A stretch of 64,000 nucleotides of DNA from Ensifer sp. WSM1721 (GTDB lineage: Bacteria; Pseudomonadota; Alphaproteobacteria; Rhizobiales; Rhizobiaceae): NCBI RefSeq assembly GCF_000513895.2, contig NZ_CP165784.1:124001-188000 (forward strand), in the 5' to 3' direction. How positions within the stretch are numbered: the first letter of the stretch is position 1; the number at the start of each line of letters is the position of its first letter. Shown piece by piece: positions 1 through 8,855 of the stretch. The position numbers were made by a program, and so were the translations under genes. Below the pieces are notes generated by a model, which ran no database searches, was not told where the DNA came from, and saw nothing but the letters and a program-made list of their open reading frames with translations.

Positions 1-916
1 TTGACTCCGGCTCAGATTTGTTGATCAGCGTCAAAGCCCGTGCAAACAAGCCGATTTCGATCTCCACGATCTCTTCAACGCCAATGGCGTGCTTTGCTTG
101 AAGAGCGAGGGCTCCGTCAATGGGAGCGTGTGCCCAGCGGCATGCGCTATATATCTTGAAATACCCTTTCTCGATCTCCCAGCCGGTTCCCAAGTTCGCT
201 ACCAAGCGGTTCTGGTCATAACGCTCAGGATCATCGAGGAGATCGAGAGGTCCGGTGTAACCGGCCACAGCCAGATCGAGCGCCATGAGGGCGTTCGCTG
301 TTGCGAACGCGATGCCTTCTTTCACTGCGTGGCCGACCTTCGTCCAGCCGGTGGCGGATTGGCTGCTTGCTGTGTGGCCCGCAATCGCCATTGCCTCGGC
401 AATGATGTTTGTTGGGAGCCGTTTCAGCCATCCTACCGCTGCCACCACCCCGTAGCCGCACCATCTGCCAGTATCGGTCGTCCGAATCGAATTGATGTCT
501 CTCGCTGCAGATATCCTAAGCGCAATCTCGTAACCGAGAGCAATCGCTGCAAGCATTCGAGCGGGATTGGCCCCTTCGATCTCTGCAACAGTCAGGACAG
601 CCGGAACGATTGCTGCGCCCGGATGACCGGCTGCGGCACGATGGCCATCGTCGAGATCGAGCATGGAGGCGTATGCGGAGTTGACGAAGGCTGCCGCCGC
701 AGTTCTGAGTCGGACGTCTGAGAACCAGACGCGACCGGCACCTTCGCCCCACGACACGGTGGCGCCAGCTAAGGCTGCAGCTCCTGCCGCAGTAGCGGCG
801 CCAGCTATTGCGGCCCCGACGGTATCGAGCAAAACTCTTTTCGCGGCGTGTCTTGCCGCAGTTGGAATTTCAGTGACCGAAGAGACGAAGGTGGCCAGTT
901 CAACGGTGCGATTCAT
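1..916 (-). CDS. MmgE/PrpD family protein (3' end beyond window)
   Basis: An open frame runs from an ATG at 916 to the window edge, giving about 305 residues with no stop, so the C-terminus is missing. Features typical of the MmgE/PrpD (2-methylcitrate dehydratase-like) fold are visible: an N-terminal Ala-rich helical part beginning MNRTVELATFVSSV, the segment HPGAAIVPAVLTVAE, a GRWCGYGVVAAV stretch and KVGHAVKEGIAFATANAL. Family members are cytosolic dehydratases or isomerases of small carboxylic acids; the substrate cannot be inferred here. GAGAGGATC just upstream of the ATG is a good ribosome binding site. It is divergent from the M24 hydrolase and shares the palindrome-pair promoter region with it, so the two are probably co-regulated. 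Full family members are about 450 residues. Confidence 0.8.
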   Translation of the reverse strand, partial: MNRTVELATFVSSVTEIPTAARHAAKRVLLDTVGAAIAGAATAAGAAALAGATVSWGEGAGRVWFSDVRLRTAAAAFVNSAYASMLDLDDGHRAAAGHPGAAIVPAVLTVAEIEGANPARMLAAIALGYEIALRISAARDINSIRTTDTGRWCGYGVVAAVGWLKRLPTNIIAEAMAIAGHTASSQSATGWTKVGHAVKEGIAFATANALMALDLAVAGYTGPLDLLDDPERYDQNRLVANLGTGWEIEKGYFKIYSACRWAHAPIDGALALQAKHAIGVEEIVEIEIGLFARALTLINKSEPES

Positions 917-958
917 GGTGATCCTCTCAAAACTACTGACGAAGCAAATAGCACGGAA

Positions 959-1012
959 CCCACAATATGGGAACCAATAATTGTTGACATCCATATTATG
1001 GGATAGTATTTA
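959..1012 (+). promoter_or_regulatory. Divergent promoter with paired palindromic operator (copy 1 of 4)
   Basis: CCCACAATATGGGA (959-972) and TCCATATTATGGGA (990-1003) are two copies of one palindrome with centres 31 bp apart. The second fills the spacer of a plus-strand promoter, TTGACA at 984-989 and TATTTA at 1007-1012 with 17 bp between. The first lies in the spacer after a minus-strand TTGGTT (975-970). The same pair recurs near 9664, 15401 and, more weakly, 20642. Binding here would block RNA polymerase, so repression is likely. The IclR-type regulator at 3396-4238 is the nearest candidate. Confidence 0.65.
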
Positions 1013-1261
1013 GGAAGGGTAAAGCGGCGCCGATGGCTCTGGGGACACAGTCGGTTATTCACGTTTGAGCACGGCGGGAATTGGGTGTGAATGCCATGTT
1101 CACGAAAACGCGCGATCCAAGTTCCGCCGGGCTCGTTGACGGAAAAGAGTCGATAGCCATCGCTGACCGCGCTGATTTCGTCGTTGGCCGTGCCATGCTT
1201 TGGCAGGTTGAAGGCGTTCTCTACTCAAACCCTTGTTGCCCACGTTGAAAGGACCTCACCC

Positions 1262-2404
1262 ATGCCGGGTCGCATCCAAGCGTTCTCGACCGAAGAATTT
1301 CAGTCACGTCTCCGCAAAACTCAGGACGAGATGCGCTCTCGTGGCATCGATGTTCTGTTGCTGCATGCGCCAGAGAATATTTATTACCTCACGGGATACC
1401 AGACGTCGGGCTATTTCGCTTATCAGACGCTCGTCGTGACCGAGAGTGCGAAAGAGCCGACGATCCTCGTTCGCTATATCGAAAGGGGCAATGTCGATGA
1501 GTATTCCTGGCTCAGTCATGACGAGACCTGGAAGGAAGGTGATGATGTCGTTCAGCGCACCGTGGACGTCATTCTGAAGGTGGGTGGCGCCAACGCCGTC
1601 ATTGGTCTCGAGAAATCCAGTTGGTTCCTAACTGCGAAGGTCGCAGAGGAACTAGTCGGCAAGCTCTCGACCGCACGATTTGTTGATGCAAGCTACCTGG
1701 TCGAACGAATCCGCCACATCAAATCTCCGCAAGAGCTGGAATATATCCGCAAGGCCGGACTCATTGCAGAGGCGGAAATTCGCACGGCGATAGAGACGAT
1801 GCGCCGGGGTGCTACGGAGGCCGAGGTCGCAGCTGCCGTTTTCCAGACCGGCGTCTCGGCTGGATGCGAATACACGGGGCTTCCGCATCACATCATGTCG
1901 GGCCATCGCGCCGCCGTTTGTCATGCCAATTGGACGAATAAACCGATCGTGCCGAGGGAGTTGGTTGCGATAGAGCTTTACGGTTGTGTTGAACGATATC
2001 ATGCAACACAGGTTCGGACGATCTCTATGGGAGAGCCGAGCGCCGAAAGCCGCCGCGCCGCGGAGGTCGTCATTCGAGCACAGGACGAAGCTTTGGCTGC
2101 CCTGAAACCGGGGGTATCCAGCCGGGCCGTTGATGCGCTTGTCCGTGGGCCGATCAGGACGATCAAGCCGGATTACCCCAACCGCAGTGGCTATTCGACC
2201 GGCATCGGCTTTCCGCCCAAGACGGCAGAGTGGGAAACGCTCGACTTCAATGAGACCCATGACTGGGAGGTCAAAGAGGGCATGGCCTTCCACATGCTTG
2301 CTGTCGCGGGCAAGCACTTTGGGCTCAGCGAGACGGTCGTGATCACCGCGAACGGCGCGGAACGGGTCACGCCCAGCAATGAGCGCGCTCTCATTATTAT
2401 CTAG
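1262..2404 (+). CDS. M24-fold (creatinase/prolidase-like) hydrolase lacking metal ligands
   Basis: A 380-residue protein with an N-terminal creatinase-type domain (IDVLLLHAPENIYYLTGYQT, about residues 30-50) and a C-terminal pita-bread M24 domain. The start is the ATG at 1262, with GAAAGGA about 10 bases upstream; the frame is open to a TTG at 1184 but nothing supports that start. Aligned by eye with aminopeptidase P, all five metal ligands are changed: the first Asp is Glu (in AIELYG), the second is Thr, the His of GHGIG is Thr (STGIG), and both Glu are lost (FHMLAVAG, GLSETVV). This fits metal-free members such as creatinase or ectoine hydrolase, which open C-N bonds in small substrates. 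The real substrate is unknown. A strong hairpin follows the stop. Confidence 0.8.
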   Translation: MPGRIQAFSTEEFQSRLRKTQDEMRSRGIDVLLLHAPENIYYLTGYQTSGYFAYQTLVVTESAKEPTILVRYIERGNVDEYSWLSHDETWKEGDDVVQRTVDVILKVGGANAVIGLEKSSWFLTAKVAEELVGKLSTARFVDASYLVERIRHIKSPQELEYIRKAGLIAEAEIRTAIETMRRGATEAEVAAAVFQTGVSAGCEYTGLPHHIMSGHRAAVCHANWTNKPIVPRELVAIELYGCVERYHATQVRTISMGEPSAESRRAAEVVIRAQDEALAALKPGVSSRAVDALVRGPIRTIKPDYPNRSGYSTGIGFPPKTAEWETLDFNETHDWEVKEGMAFHMLAVAGKHFGLSETVVITANGAERVTPSNERALIII

Positions 2405-2412
2405 TACAATCG

Positions 2413-2444
2413 CGCGCTTCGCATCTCGTCTGATGCGAAGCGCG
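2413..2444 (+). terminator. Hairpin terminator after the M24 hydrolase gene
   Basis: A perfect 13-bp stem (CGCGCTTCGCATC paired with GATGCGAAGCGCG) with a 6-base loop begins 9 bases after the stop codon and is followed by TTT. It is a plausible factor-independent terminator, although the T-run is short. One arm overlaps the decayed integrase sequence. Confidence 0.55.
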
Positions 2445-2445
2445 T

Positions 2446-2680
2446 TTGGCAAAACGAAGGTGTGGCGCAGGTCATGAATGCGCACCTCGCCGTGGTCGCC
2501 CGTACGGTCCGGCCAAGGTTGGTGCGAAGCTTCTGGAAAACCATATGGTCCGTCGCTTGGCGATGAGCCCGCCCGCCGGAGACAGAAATAGCGGCGAGTC
2601 CTCGGTGAGCGCACCATGGCGTGCCCGAACCTATCTGGCCCCTGATCGCCGCTACGGGTCTGCGCCGGGTGGAAGCACTC
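2446..2680 (-). pseudogene. Tyrosine recombinase/integrase remnant
   Basis: On the minus strand near 2485-2445 the translation reads EVRIHDLRHTF, the conserved box II of tyrosine recombinases (Arg-x-x-His context). A neighbouring frame upstream reads EDSPLFLSPAGGLIAK, which resembles the preceding part of such integrases, so at least one frameshift separates the two. Stops and loss of the N-terminus show it is dead. It marks a former mobile element. The rest of 2681-3395 holds no convincing gene; short open frames there look random. Confidence 0.5.
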
Positions 2681-3395
2681 CCCCCTGCGTTGTAGCGATG
2701 TTAAACTCGACGACGCGTTCCTTATGGTTCGGAACACGAGTTTCCGCAAATAGGGCATTTGCCCATACACGCCATCGTCGTAGTCGAGCTACCGCGCTAT
2801 CTGGCTATCTCGCAAACGGCCGAAGAAACTCGAGGCGCCGATCCTGCGTGTTTCAGTAAATCCCGGACACCGATTTCAGTAAGTCGCGGAAAGCAATACC
2901 CGTTCGGCATCATCGAAATACGCACGGCGATGGGGTTCCGGCTCATCCCGTCGTCCTATGTGAAGTAAGGTCCACTTCTCCGATTTATTCATATCGGGTC
3001 ACGCTCCAGGGAATGACGGGCCGGGGAATCGCGGCCTTCACTTTGTCAATTAGCAAGCTTCCACGCGGAAACACAGTTTCGCAAAATCCGCCTCATTAGC
3101 AGTTTCTGTTCATCGCTCTCAATCACTTGGTGTCCACCTCCGTTAAGTGGACATTTCACCCGCCACAGCGCTCAATCGAGAAAGGTGCGGGGAAATTCGC
3201 GCTCTTACAAGTCATCGCGCATACAAAACCGCCGAACCCATTGCAAACGTCCTGTTTGCAGCATGGATTCAGATTCGCGCCATATTGGGAATCGGGAAGG
3301 TTCCGTGAGGTCAGAAATAGCGCTCGTTGGCATTAAGGATTCTCGCTGACTTCACGATGGCAAGGACTTCGGCGTCGACATAAACTGCAATCGCC

Positions 3396-4238
3396 TTACT
3401 CATTGTCGTGCCGCCTTGATATCCCCTCTGAGGCGCAGCCAGATATCGCACCGCGCTCTATGGTTTGAACCTCCCGCTTTATCGACTTCAGGAGTTGCGG
3501 AATCCGCTCTTGCGGCATCCGCGCGCTAGTCGCGTTGATAACCAGTGCTCCCATAATGTTTCTTCGCTGCGGCCGGATTGGCATTGCAAGAGATGAAATT
3601 CCATCGAATGGATGATCCTGATCTAAAACATAGCCTCTCTCACGGATCGCGGGCAGTTGATGATGGATGTCATCTGCACTTAGGCCGTTGAAGGTGCTGT
3701 AGCGGTGAGCATTGGCGGCTATAATACCATTGGCTTCCTCGGGCGGCATAAATGCGAGAATTGCCCGGCTTGCCGACCCGACCCCCAAGGGGACCTGGCC
3801 ACCAATATGATCGGCCAGGCTGTTGATAACATAAGATATCTGTTGCCTATCGATGCACACGATATTGAGGCCGCTTCGCGCCATCAGAGAGACGGTATTC
3901 TCCGTTTGAGCCGCCAGCCGCAATATCGCGGGACGGCAGCAACGAAGCAAGCCCATGCCGTCGGCCGCCTTGGCTCCCAACATGTAGAGCGACTGCCCTA
4001 AACGATAACGCCTCGTGTAGGGGTCCTTCTCAAACAGCAGGTGTCGTTCAAGTGCACTTGCGATACGATGCGTCGTTGTTAGGGTGAGGCCCAGAGCTTT
4101 CGCCATTTCATGCACACGTGCACCTTTCTCCCCAACTTCGCCAAGGTAGTTCAGCAGGGCTACAGAGCGATCTAGAAGTTGCGTGCCCTTTGTTCCTTCA
4201 ATTTCAGTCCTCAGGTTCTCAACGAAGGGGCCCTCCAA
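3396..4238 (-). CDS. IclR family transcriptional regulator
   Basis: About 280 residues. The N-terminal winged helix-turn-helix (about residues 15-75: LLDRSVALLNYLGEVGEKG followed by MAKALGLTLTTTHRIASAL) precedes an IclR effector-binding domain (about 95-265, with the SRAILAFMPPEE segment and RERGYVLDQ). I chose a TTG start at 4238 because AAGGAA sits 7 bases upstream and the length then fits the family; the frame stays open to another TTG at 4334 that has no good ribosome binding site. IclR proteins often bind as tetramers to two nearby operators and control catabolic genes. This makes it the best candidate to read the paired palindromes found upstream of four units in this window, which is inference. 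Confidence 0.85.
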   Translation of the reverse strand: MEGPFVENLRTEIEGTKGTQLLDRSVALLNYLGEVGEKGARVHEMAKALGLTLTTTHRIASALERHLLFEKDPYTRRYRLGQSLYMLGAKAADGMGLLRCCRPAILRLAAQTENTVSLMARSGLNIVCIDRQQISYVINSLADHIGGQVPLGVGSASRAILAFMPPEEANGIIAANAHRYSTFNGLSADDIHHQLPAIRERGYVLDQDHPFDGISSLAMPIRPQRRNIMGALVINATSARMPQERIPQLLKSIKREVQTIERGAISGCASEGISRRHDNE

Positions 4239-4470
4239 TGTGAATTCCTTTCGGCTTGCCGGTGCGCCTCCTTGGAGAAGGAGTGTTGAAGCATCGCATT
4301 TGCATCCGCGCAGGCGAGACGCTGCGGGCGACAACCGACTAGGCTGTTCACACCATTTGAATTGCTTTGACCAAAGCAGCCGTCACGCCCACACACCTTC
4401 AACGGCCGCCACTTTATCGCGAACTCAAAGGACTAACTTCCCACGCCGGGGCCGCCGATGTCCCCTTGAA

Positions 4471-5628
4471 TCAATCGGCCCGAACAGCGCCCGATTGTTC
4501 AACGCGATCGCGATATTCAGCGAATTTTGCTGCCAGTTCCTCCGCGCGTTCTTCGCACTCGCCCAGCGCCATTGCTTCGCAATCGTACGCGAGGAGTTCG
4601 CGCATTATTCCTGCCGATTCCTTCGTGAAGCGAACGGTTCCGTCGCTTTCCACCTCATCAATCCCATCGTATCTCTGGCACTGCCTATTGATTTCCACCG
4701 CATCCTCGAGTGACAGGCCTTCAGGCAACTCGATCGAAATACCTGCTGGAGCAATCTTAGCGGGATAGCCTCCTACGAGACCTAACGGTCCCGGCGCATG
4801 AACGATTTCCTCCACGTTGTCGGCCAACGCCCGCAGAACAGCCATCGCCGACGATGCAGTCACTGCCTGTCCCGCAATGCCTCTCACTCGCCGAAAACGC
4901 CCGGCAACAGTCGCGAAGATCTTATCGTGGCTCAGTTCCTCAGGACTGATTCTCTGGCCATCCCGATATACCGACAAATGATAGGGTGCTCCGTTCGCGG
5001 AACCGGTGCTCGGCATACGGTAACCGAAATAGTGCTGGGCAAACAACCGGACGTAGATCGCTCTAAGTTCGCAACCCAGCAGATGCGCAGCCGCCAACCT
5101 GATGACAGGTACGGAATTCGCGATGTTCCCAATTCCAATTGTTGGCGAGAGACCCTCAGCGGCAAGGGCGGCATTTGTTACATCAGGGTATGATGCGTTT
5201 ACCACCACGCTCTCGAGTCCGGCCTCTCGCACAGCTCTCATCAGCCGCCGCACGAGAACGAGATGCATCGGAGCCCATACCCCTCCGCGTGCTTGATCGA
5301 TCTGCTGGTAAGCGGCGGGCGGTAACTGCGTTATGACCCACCATGAATGCAAAGTCGTTGCATTGAAAATGATATCTGGACCGAGAGCCGCCAGCCGCTC
5401 TGCAGTAGCCTCTACATTCATCAGATCCATTGGTACCACCTCGATGGCCGGATGGTGGCCGAGATTGACGGCGGTGCACCTCGCCAGATTCGCTCTTAAG
5501 GTGCCTTTCTCAACATCTTTCGCTCCGAGGTGTAGATCGTAGGGTCTGCTGCTCTGACTAAGAAAGTCAAGAACGGCCCCTCCAAGTACGCCGTGCCCAA
5601 TAATAAGTATCTTTATACGGTCACGCAT
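4471..5628 (-). CDS. NAD(P)-binding saccharopine dehydrogenase-like protein
   Basis: 385 residues. The N-terminus has a Rossmann nucleotide-binding loop (IKILIIGHGVLGGAVLDFL, residues 5-23) and continues as in saccharopine or amino acid dehydrogenase-like proteins: a VNLGHHPAIEVVPMDLMN stretch, then FNATTLHSWW. A GGAG lies upstream of the ATG at 5628. The C-terminal third (AGQAVTASSAMAVLRAL and after) does not match a family I can name. It is convergent with nothing and lies just upstream of the IclR gene on the same strand, so the two may form an operon. Neighbouring alanine racemase suggests a role in amino acid or imino acid metabolism, as inference. Confidence 0.65.
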   Translation of the reverse strand: MRDRIKILIIGHGVLGGAVLDFLSQSSRPYDLHLGAKDVEKGTLRANLARCTAVNLGHHPAIEVVPMDLMNVEATAERLAALGPDIIFNATTLHSWWVITQLPPAAYQQIDQARGGVWAPMHLVLVRRLMRAVREAGLESVVVNASYPDVTNAALAAEGLSPTIGIGNIANSVPVIRLAAAHLLGCELRAIYVRLFAQHYFGYRMPSTGSANGAPYHLSVYRDGQRISPEELSHDKIFATVAGRFRRVRGIAGQAVTASSAMAVLRALADNVEEIVHAPGPLGLVGGYPAKIAPAGISIELPEGLSLEDAVEINRQCQRYDGIDEVESDGTVRFTKESAGIMRELLAYDCEAMALGECEERAEELAAKFAEYRDRVEQSGAVRAD

Positions 5629-5936
5629 AAAAGATCTCCAATTTGCTTATAAACGCAAGCGAATATACAACGGTATTATAGAAATATCAGGAGATTATCG
5701 TGAATTCTTGTTAAACGAATATTAAGCAATCGTGTTTGAAATTTAAAATTATTTCACACTGTCGATGCGATAATTACGGCATAATGTTCGCTACGAAATG
5801 TCTATGACCGGTGAGGATCTGATCGCTGGCGGCATTTGGAACGCAACCGCCTGAGCTTGTCGCCATCACGGCGAACGTGCCGGTTGCGACATTGCGAGGC
5901 TTCTTGAGGGTGACCCCGCAGACCCGGGAGCAGAAG
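5629..5936. promoter_or_regulatory. AT-rich divergent intergenic region
   Basis: About 300 bases between the divergent dehydrogenase-like gene and alanine racemase gene. It is clearly more AT-rich than its surroundings (for example 5640-5770), as expected for promoters in both directions. I see no copy of the paired palindrome here and no clear -35/-10 pair that I would defend. Confidence 0.35.
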
Positions 5937-7118
5937 ATGTTGTCCTTAGCACCGCGCGCCAATGTCGTGTTCGAAATCAACCTCAATGCGGTTCAGGCGA
6001 ATTTCCAGATTATCTCGGCCGTCGTCGGACCATACGTGAGGGTGGCCGCTGTCGTTAAAAGCGACGGCTACGGGCTTGGTCTCATCGAGATTGCAAGGGC
6101 GCTGGTTGCCGCCGGATGCGATCTGCTCTTCGTTGGTGATCTGCACGAAGCGCTGCTTCTAAGGTCTTCCAAGATCGGCGCGGCGGTTGCGGTTTTTTGC
6201 GATGAGTTCACGAGGCTTCGGCAATACTATCGATCCAACCGCCTCATACCGGTTGTGAACAATTGCGGTGAACTGGATGCCATTAGCGCATCAGGGGAGG
6301 CGCAAACATACTTTCTCAATGTGGAAACCGGGTTATCTCGCGTTGGGCTCACTTTCGACGACGTACGGCGCAGGTATCTTTGGGGAACTTTCAATCGGCA
6401 TCCCCCTTCAGTCGTCCTCAGCCATCTCGCATGCGGCGATCGCGTTGCCGACGCAATGAATGTGTTGCAAAGGAACCGCTTTCGCGCGATCTCCGATCTG
6501 CTTAAACCTGCCCGTCACAGCCTCGCCGCCTCCGCCGGTGTGTGGCTTGGCAAATCCTACCATTTTGACATGGTGCGGGTGGGCTCAGCGCTATACGGGC
6601 TCAACAACGCCGGCATTCAACCGAACCCTCTTCAGCCCGTCGTCAGACTTCGGGCAAAAATACTCGAAGTGCGCAATGTGCGAAAGGGTGAGGCTGTCGG
6701 ATATGGCGCGACGTTTCGGACGGTCCGAGCCAGTCGCATAGCGATCCTGGGAATCGGTTACAAGCACGGCGTCCCATGGGCCTGCGGGAACAAGATATCC
6801 GTCCGGTTTGCTGGATATTCAGCTCCTCTAATCGGAAGGATGTCGATGGAATACGCTGTGGCCGATGCAACAGATGTTCCTGAGGCCCTTTGTGGTCCGG
6901 GTGTTTTTGCGGAAATGCTGGGTGAAAATTTCACCGTCAATGATCTCGCGGCGGCGGCTGACGTTTACCCCCAGGACGTGCTGACGCGCCTTGGCGCCGG
7001 TTGCACAAGACGTTATCTGAATGCTTCCTATCCAGCTGGGGAATCCAGGGCTGGTCAGCCAATGCAGGCGACAGACCCCACCACCCCCCGCTCCTCACGA
7101 GAGGTAGCGAGTGAGTAA
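5937..7118 (+). CDS. alr: Alanine racemase (PLP-dependent)
   Basis: About 393 residues. The PLP lysine lies in AAVVKSDGYGLGL (usual AVVKANAYGHG), the opposite-face catalytic tyrosine in GIGYKHGVPW, and the C-terminal domain carries VGYGATFRT and GRMSMEYAVADAT. These define a fold-type III alanine racemase, which interconverts L- and D-alanine. The start is the ATG at 5937, with GGGAG 7 bases upstream; an in-frame GTG at 5877 is less likely. The lysine and metal-like motifs are less canonical than in housekeeping Alr, so a catabolic or broad-specificity racemase is possible. It is followed closely by the HAD hydrolase. D-amino acid handling would fit the FAD dehydrogenase cluster at 15.5-18.3 kb. 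Confidence 0.85.
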   Translation: MLSLAPRANVVFEINLNAVQANFQIISAVVGPYVRVAAVVKSDGYGLGLIEIARALVAAGCDLLFVGDLHEALLLRSSKIGAAVAVFCDEFTRLRQYYRSNRLIPVVNNCGELDAISASGEAQTYFLNVETGLSRVGLTFDDVRRRYLWGTFNRHPPSVVLSHLACGDRVADAMNVLQRNRFRAISDLLKPARHSLAASAGVWLGKSYHFDMVRVGSALYGLNNAGIQPNPLQPVVRLRAKILEVRNVRKGEAVGYGATFRTVRASRIAILGIGYKHGVPWACGNKISVRFAGYSAPLIGRMSMEYAVADATDVPEALCGPGVFAEMLGENFTVNDLAAAADVYPQDVLTRLGAGCTRRYLNASYPAGESRAGQPMQATDPTTPRSSREVASE

Positions 7119-7173
7119 TAGTAAGGCCGGTTTTTCTTTGGAGCCTACCATCCTACCTTAGGAGTGAACCTGT

Positions 7174-8028
7174 ATGAATTTGCAAGTGTCAACGATGATT
7201 GATGGCCTCTCAGAGGTCGCAGACCAGTATCGCGGCGTAATTGTGGATCTCTGGGGCGTATTGCACGACGGCGAAGTCGCTTTTCCCGACGCGATCTCTG
7301 CCTTGGATGCGCTACGGTCCAATGGTCTTGCCATTTGCCTACTGTCAAACGCTCCCCGGCGTGCGCGGCAGGTTGCTGAAAGGCTAACATCAATGGGTTT
7401 AGGCCCATCAAAATACAACCATCTCCTCACTTCCGGGGAATTTGTCTACGAAGCTCTCGAAAATACACCTGATCAGTGGCATGCTGCGCTCGGACGGCGC
7501 TACTTCCACCTCGGACCATCTGACTTGAGGGGCTTGCTTTCGGGATCGGACCGGTTAGAGGTCTTCTTACCTAAGAACGCCGACTTTATTCTGAATACCG
7601 GGGCAGGCGGTCAAGAGGAGATAGATGGAGCTACAGAAGTGCTTCAGGAATGTGCTTCCCGAAAACTGCCGATGATCTGTGCAAACCCGGATCTGGTCGT
7701 TTTAATTGGCAATCAGCTGGTTATTTGTGCGGGAACGCTCGCCGAGCAATATGAAGCGCTGGGAGGGGACGTTCGCTATCATGGAAAGCCATATTCAACC
7801 GCTTACCGACGTGCGCTCGACCTGCTCGGTCACGAAAGAGATGAAGTGCTTGCAGTCGGCGATTCGTTGCGGACGGATGTTGCAGGTGCGCGAAATGAGG
7901 GCATTGACGTGGTCTTTATTGCCAGCGGCATCCATCGTGCCGATGCGGGTAACCTTGAGCAGCTTCAACAGTTGCTTGCAGGAAAGCCCGTCCTTCCCAC
8001 GTTCGTCGCCTCCCATTTTAGATGGTAA
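7174..8028 (+). CDS. HAD superfamily class IIA hydrolase
   Basis: 284 residues. The nucleophile motif is VIVDLWGVLHDG (residues 22-33, DxWGxL typical of class IIA), motif II is LLSNAPRR, and the C-terminal motif is AVGDSLRTDVAGARNEGIDVVF. The cap lies between motif II and motif III as in subclass IIA. TTAGGAG precedes the ATG by 8 bases. It is transcribed with alanine racemase (55-base gap). Relatives are cytosolic phosphatases of unknown or sugar/nucleotide phosphate specificity; the true substrate cannot be told from sequence. Confidence 0.85.
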   Translation: MNLQVSTMIDGLSEVADQYRGVIVDLWGVLHDGEVAFPDAISALDALRSNGLAICLLSNAPRRARQVAERLTSMGLGPSKYNHLLTSGEFVYEALENTPDQWHAALGRRYFHLGPSDLRGLLSGSDRLEVFLPKNADFILNTGAGGQEEIDGATEVLQECASRKLPMICANPDLVVLIGNQLVICAGTLAEQYEALGGDVRYHGKPYSTAYRRALDLLGHERDEVLAVGDSLRTDVAGARNEGIDVVFIASGIHRADAGNLEQLQQLLAGKPVLPTFVASHFRW

Positions 8029-8147
8029 GCGGGCGGACAAAAGGAGAAAAAAGCGCGGTCGCAGCCGCTCAACGGCTGCACGTTATGTGTTTTAAAGACC
8101 GCGATCTGAGCCTCTACTCTGCTACGACGCCTGCTGACACAGTCACG

Positions 8148-8855
8148 TCACATTCCGCACTCTTCGATGGCATAACCTATCGATCGTATGGTGCGGATGA
8201 CGTTGTGGGACAGGATTTCGCTAAGTGTCTTTCTGAGTCGGCTTATATGAACGTCCACCGTACGACCGTCGACATGGATGTTTTCTGGCCAAGCCGCGCC
8301 GATCAATTCGTCGCGACTACACACGTTGCCGCGGTTTTCAATCAGATGACGCAGCAGGTTGAACTCAATTTGGCTCAATCGGATCTGTTGGCCGTTGCAG
8401 CAGTGCACCCGATGGCTGGTGAGGTGCATTTCGAGGTCGCCCCAGGTGACCGAGCGACCGTTCTCTACGCCCTCGGAATCTGGTCGTTCCATTGCCAGTT
8501 CAGCGCGTAGGTAGGAAAGCAGCATTGCCGGCGGGAAGGGCCTAATGAAACTTTTGTCGATGCCAGCCTTAAGCAGATCAAGGTGCTGATGATTGGCAGT
8601 GGGCGCGATCAGAGCAACGACAGGCAGAGCATCGTTCTGCAGCTCCCCTTTCAACCGAACGCAGATGGCCGCCGCAATTTCACTGGCTGGTTGGCAGTCG
8701 ATGATTACTGCCCGAAACACTTGCTCTGACGCCTGTCGAACCGCTGCCTCGACGCCATCGACCAGCTTACTCCTAAAGCCACCCACCTCCAGCACATAGT
8801 TATAAACCAGGTAGAACTCGGCATCATCTGAACAAATCAGGACCAGTGGCTTCAT
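8148..8855 (-). CDS. OmpR/PhoB-type response regulator with degenerate receiver
   Basis: 235 residues from the ATG at 8855. The receiver domain (residues 1-115) has the acidic pair (ICSDDAEF) and a phospho-acceptor Asp near residue 53 (VIIDCQP), but the conserved Thr/Ser is lost (VVALIAP) and the conserved Lys before Pro is Arg (SFIRPF). A winged-helix effector domain follows (IRLSQIEFNLLRHLIENRG, then VDVHISRLRKTL and IRTIRSIGYAIE). No histidine kinase gene is adjacent. It may work without normal phosphorylation, like the rhizobial TtsI-type regulators it resembles in its opening residues; that identity is not proven, and no type III secretion genes are visible. Confidence 0.85.
   Translation of the reverse strand: MKPLVLICSDDAEFYLVYNYVLEVGGFRSKLVDGVEAAVRQASEQVFRAVIIDCQPASEIAAAICVRLKGELQNDALPVVALIAPTANHQHLDLLKAGIDKSFIRPFPPAMLLSYLRAELAMERPDSEGVENGRSVTWGDLEMHLTSHRVHCCNGQQIRLSQIEFNLLRHLIENRGNVCSRDELIGAAWPENIHVDGRTVDVHISRLRKTLSEILSHNVIRTIRSIGYAIEECGM

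Noticed and set aside
89..721. Plus-strand open frame of 210 residues at the window start
   Set aside because: It lies opposite a clear MmgE/PrpD coding frame and has Cys/Arg-rich nonsense composition.
1652..2770. Minus-strand 372-residue frame over the M24 gene
   Set aside because: It joins the integrase remnant to a mirror frame of the M24 gene; only the part around 2446-2680 carries real homology.
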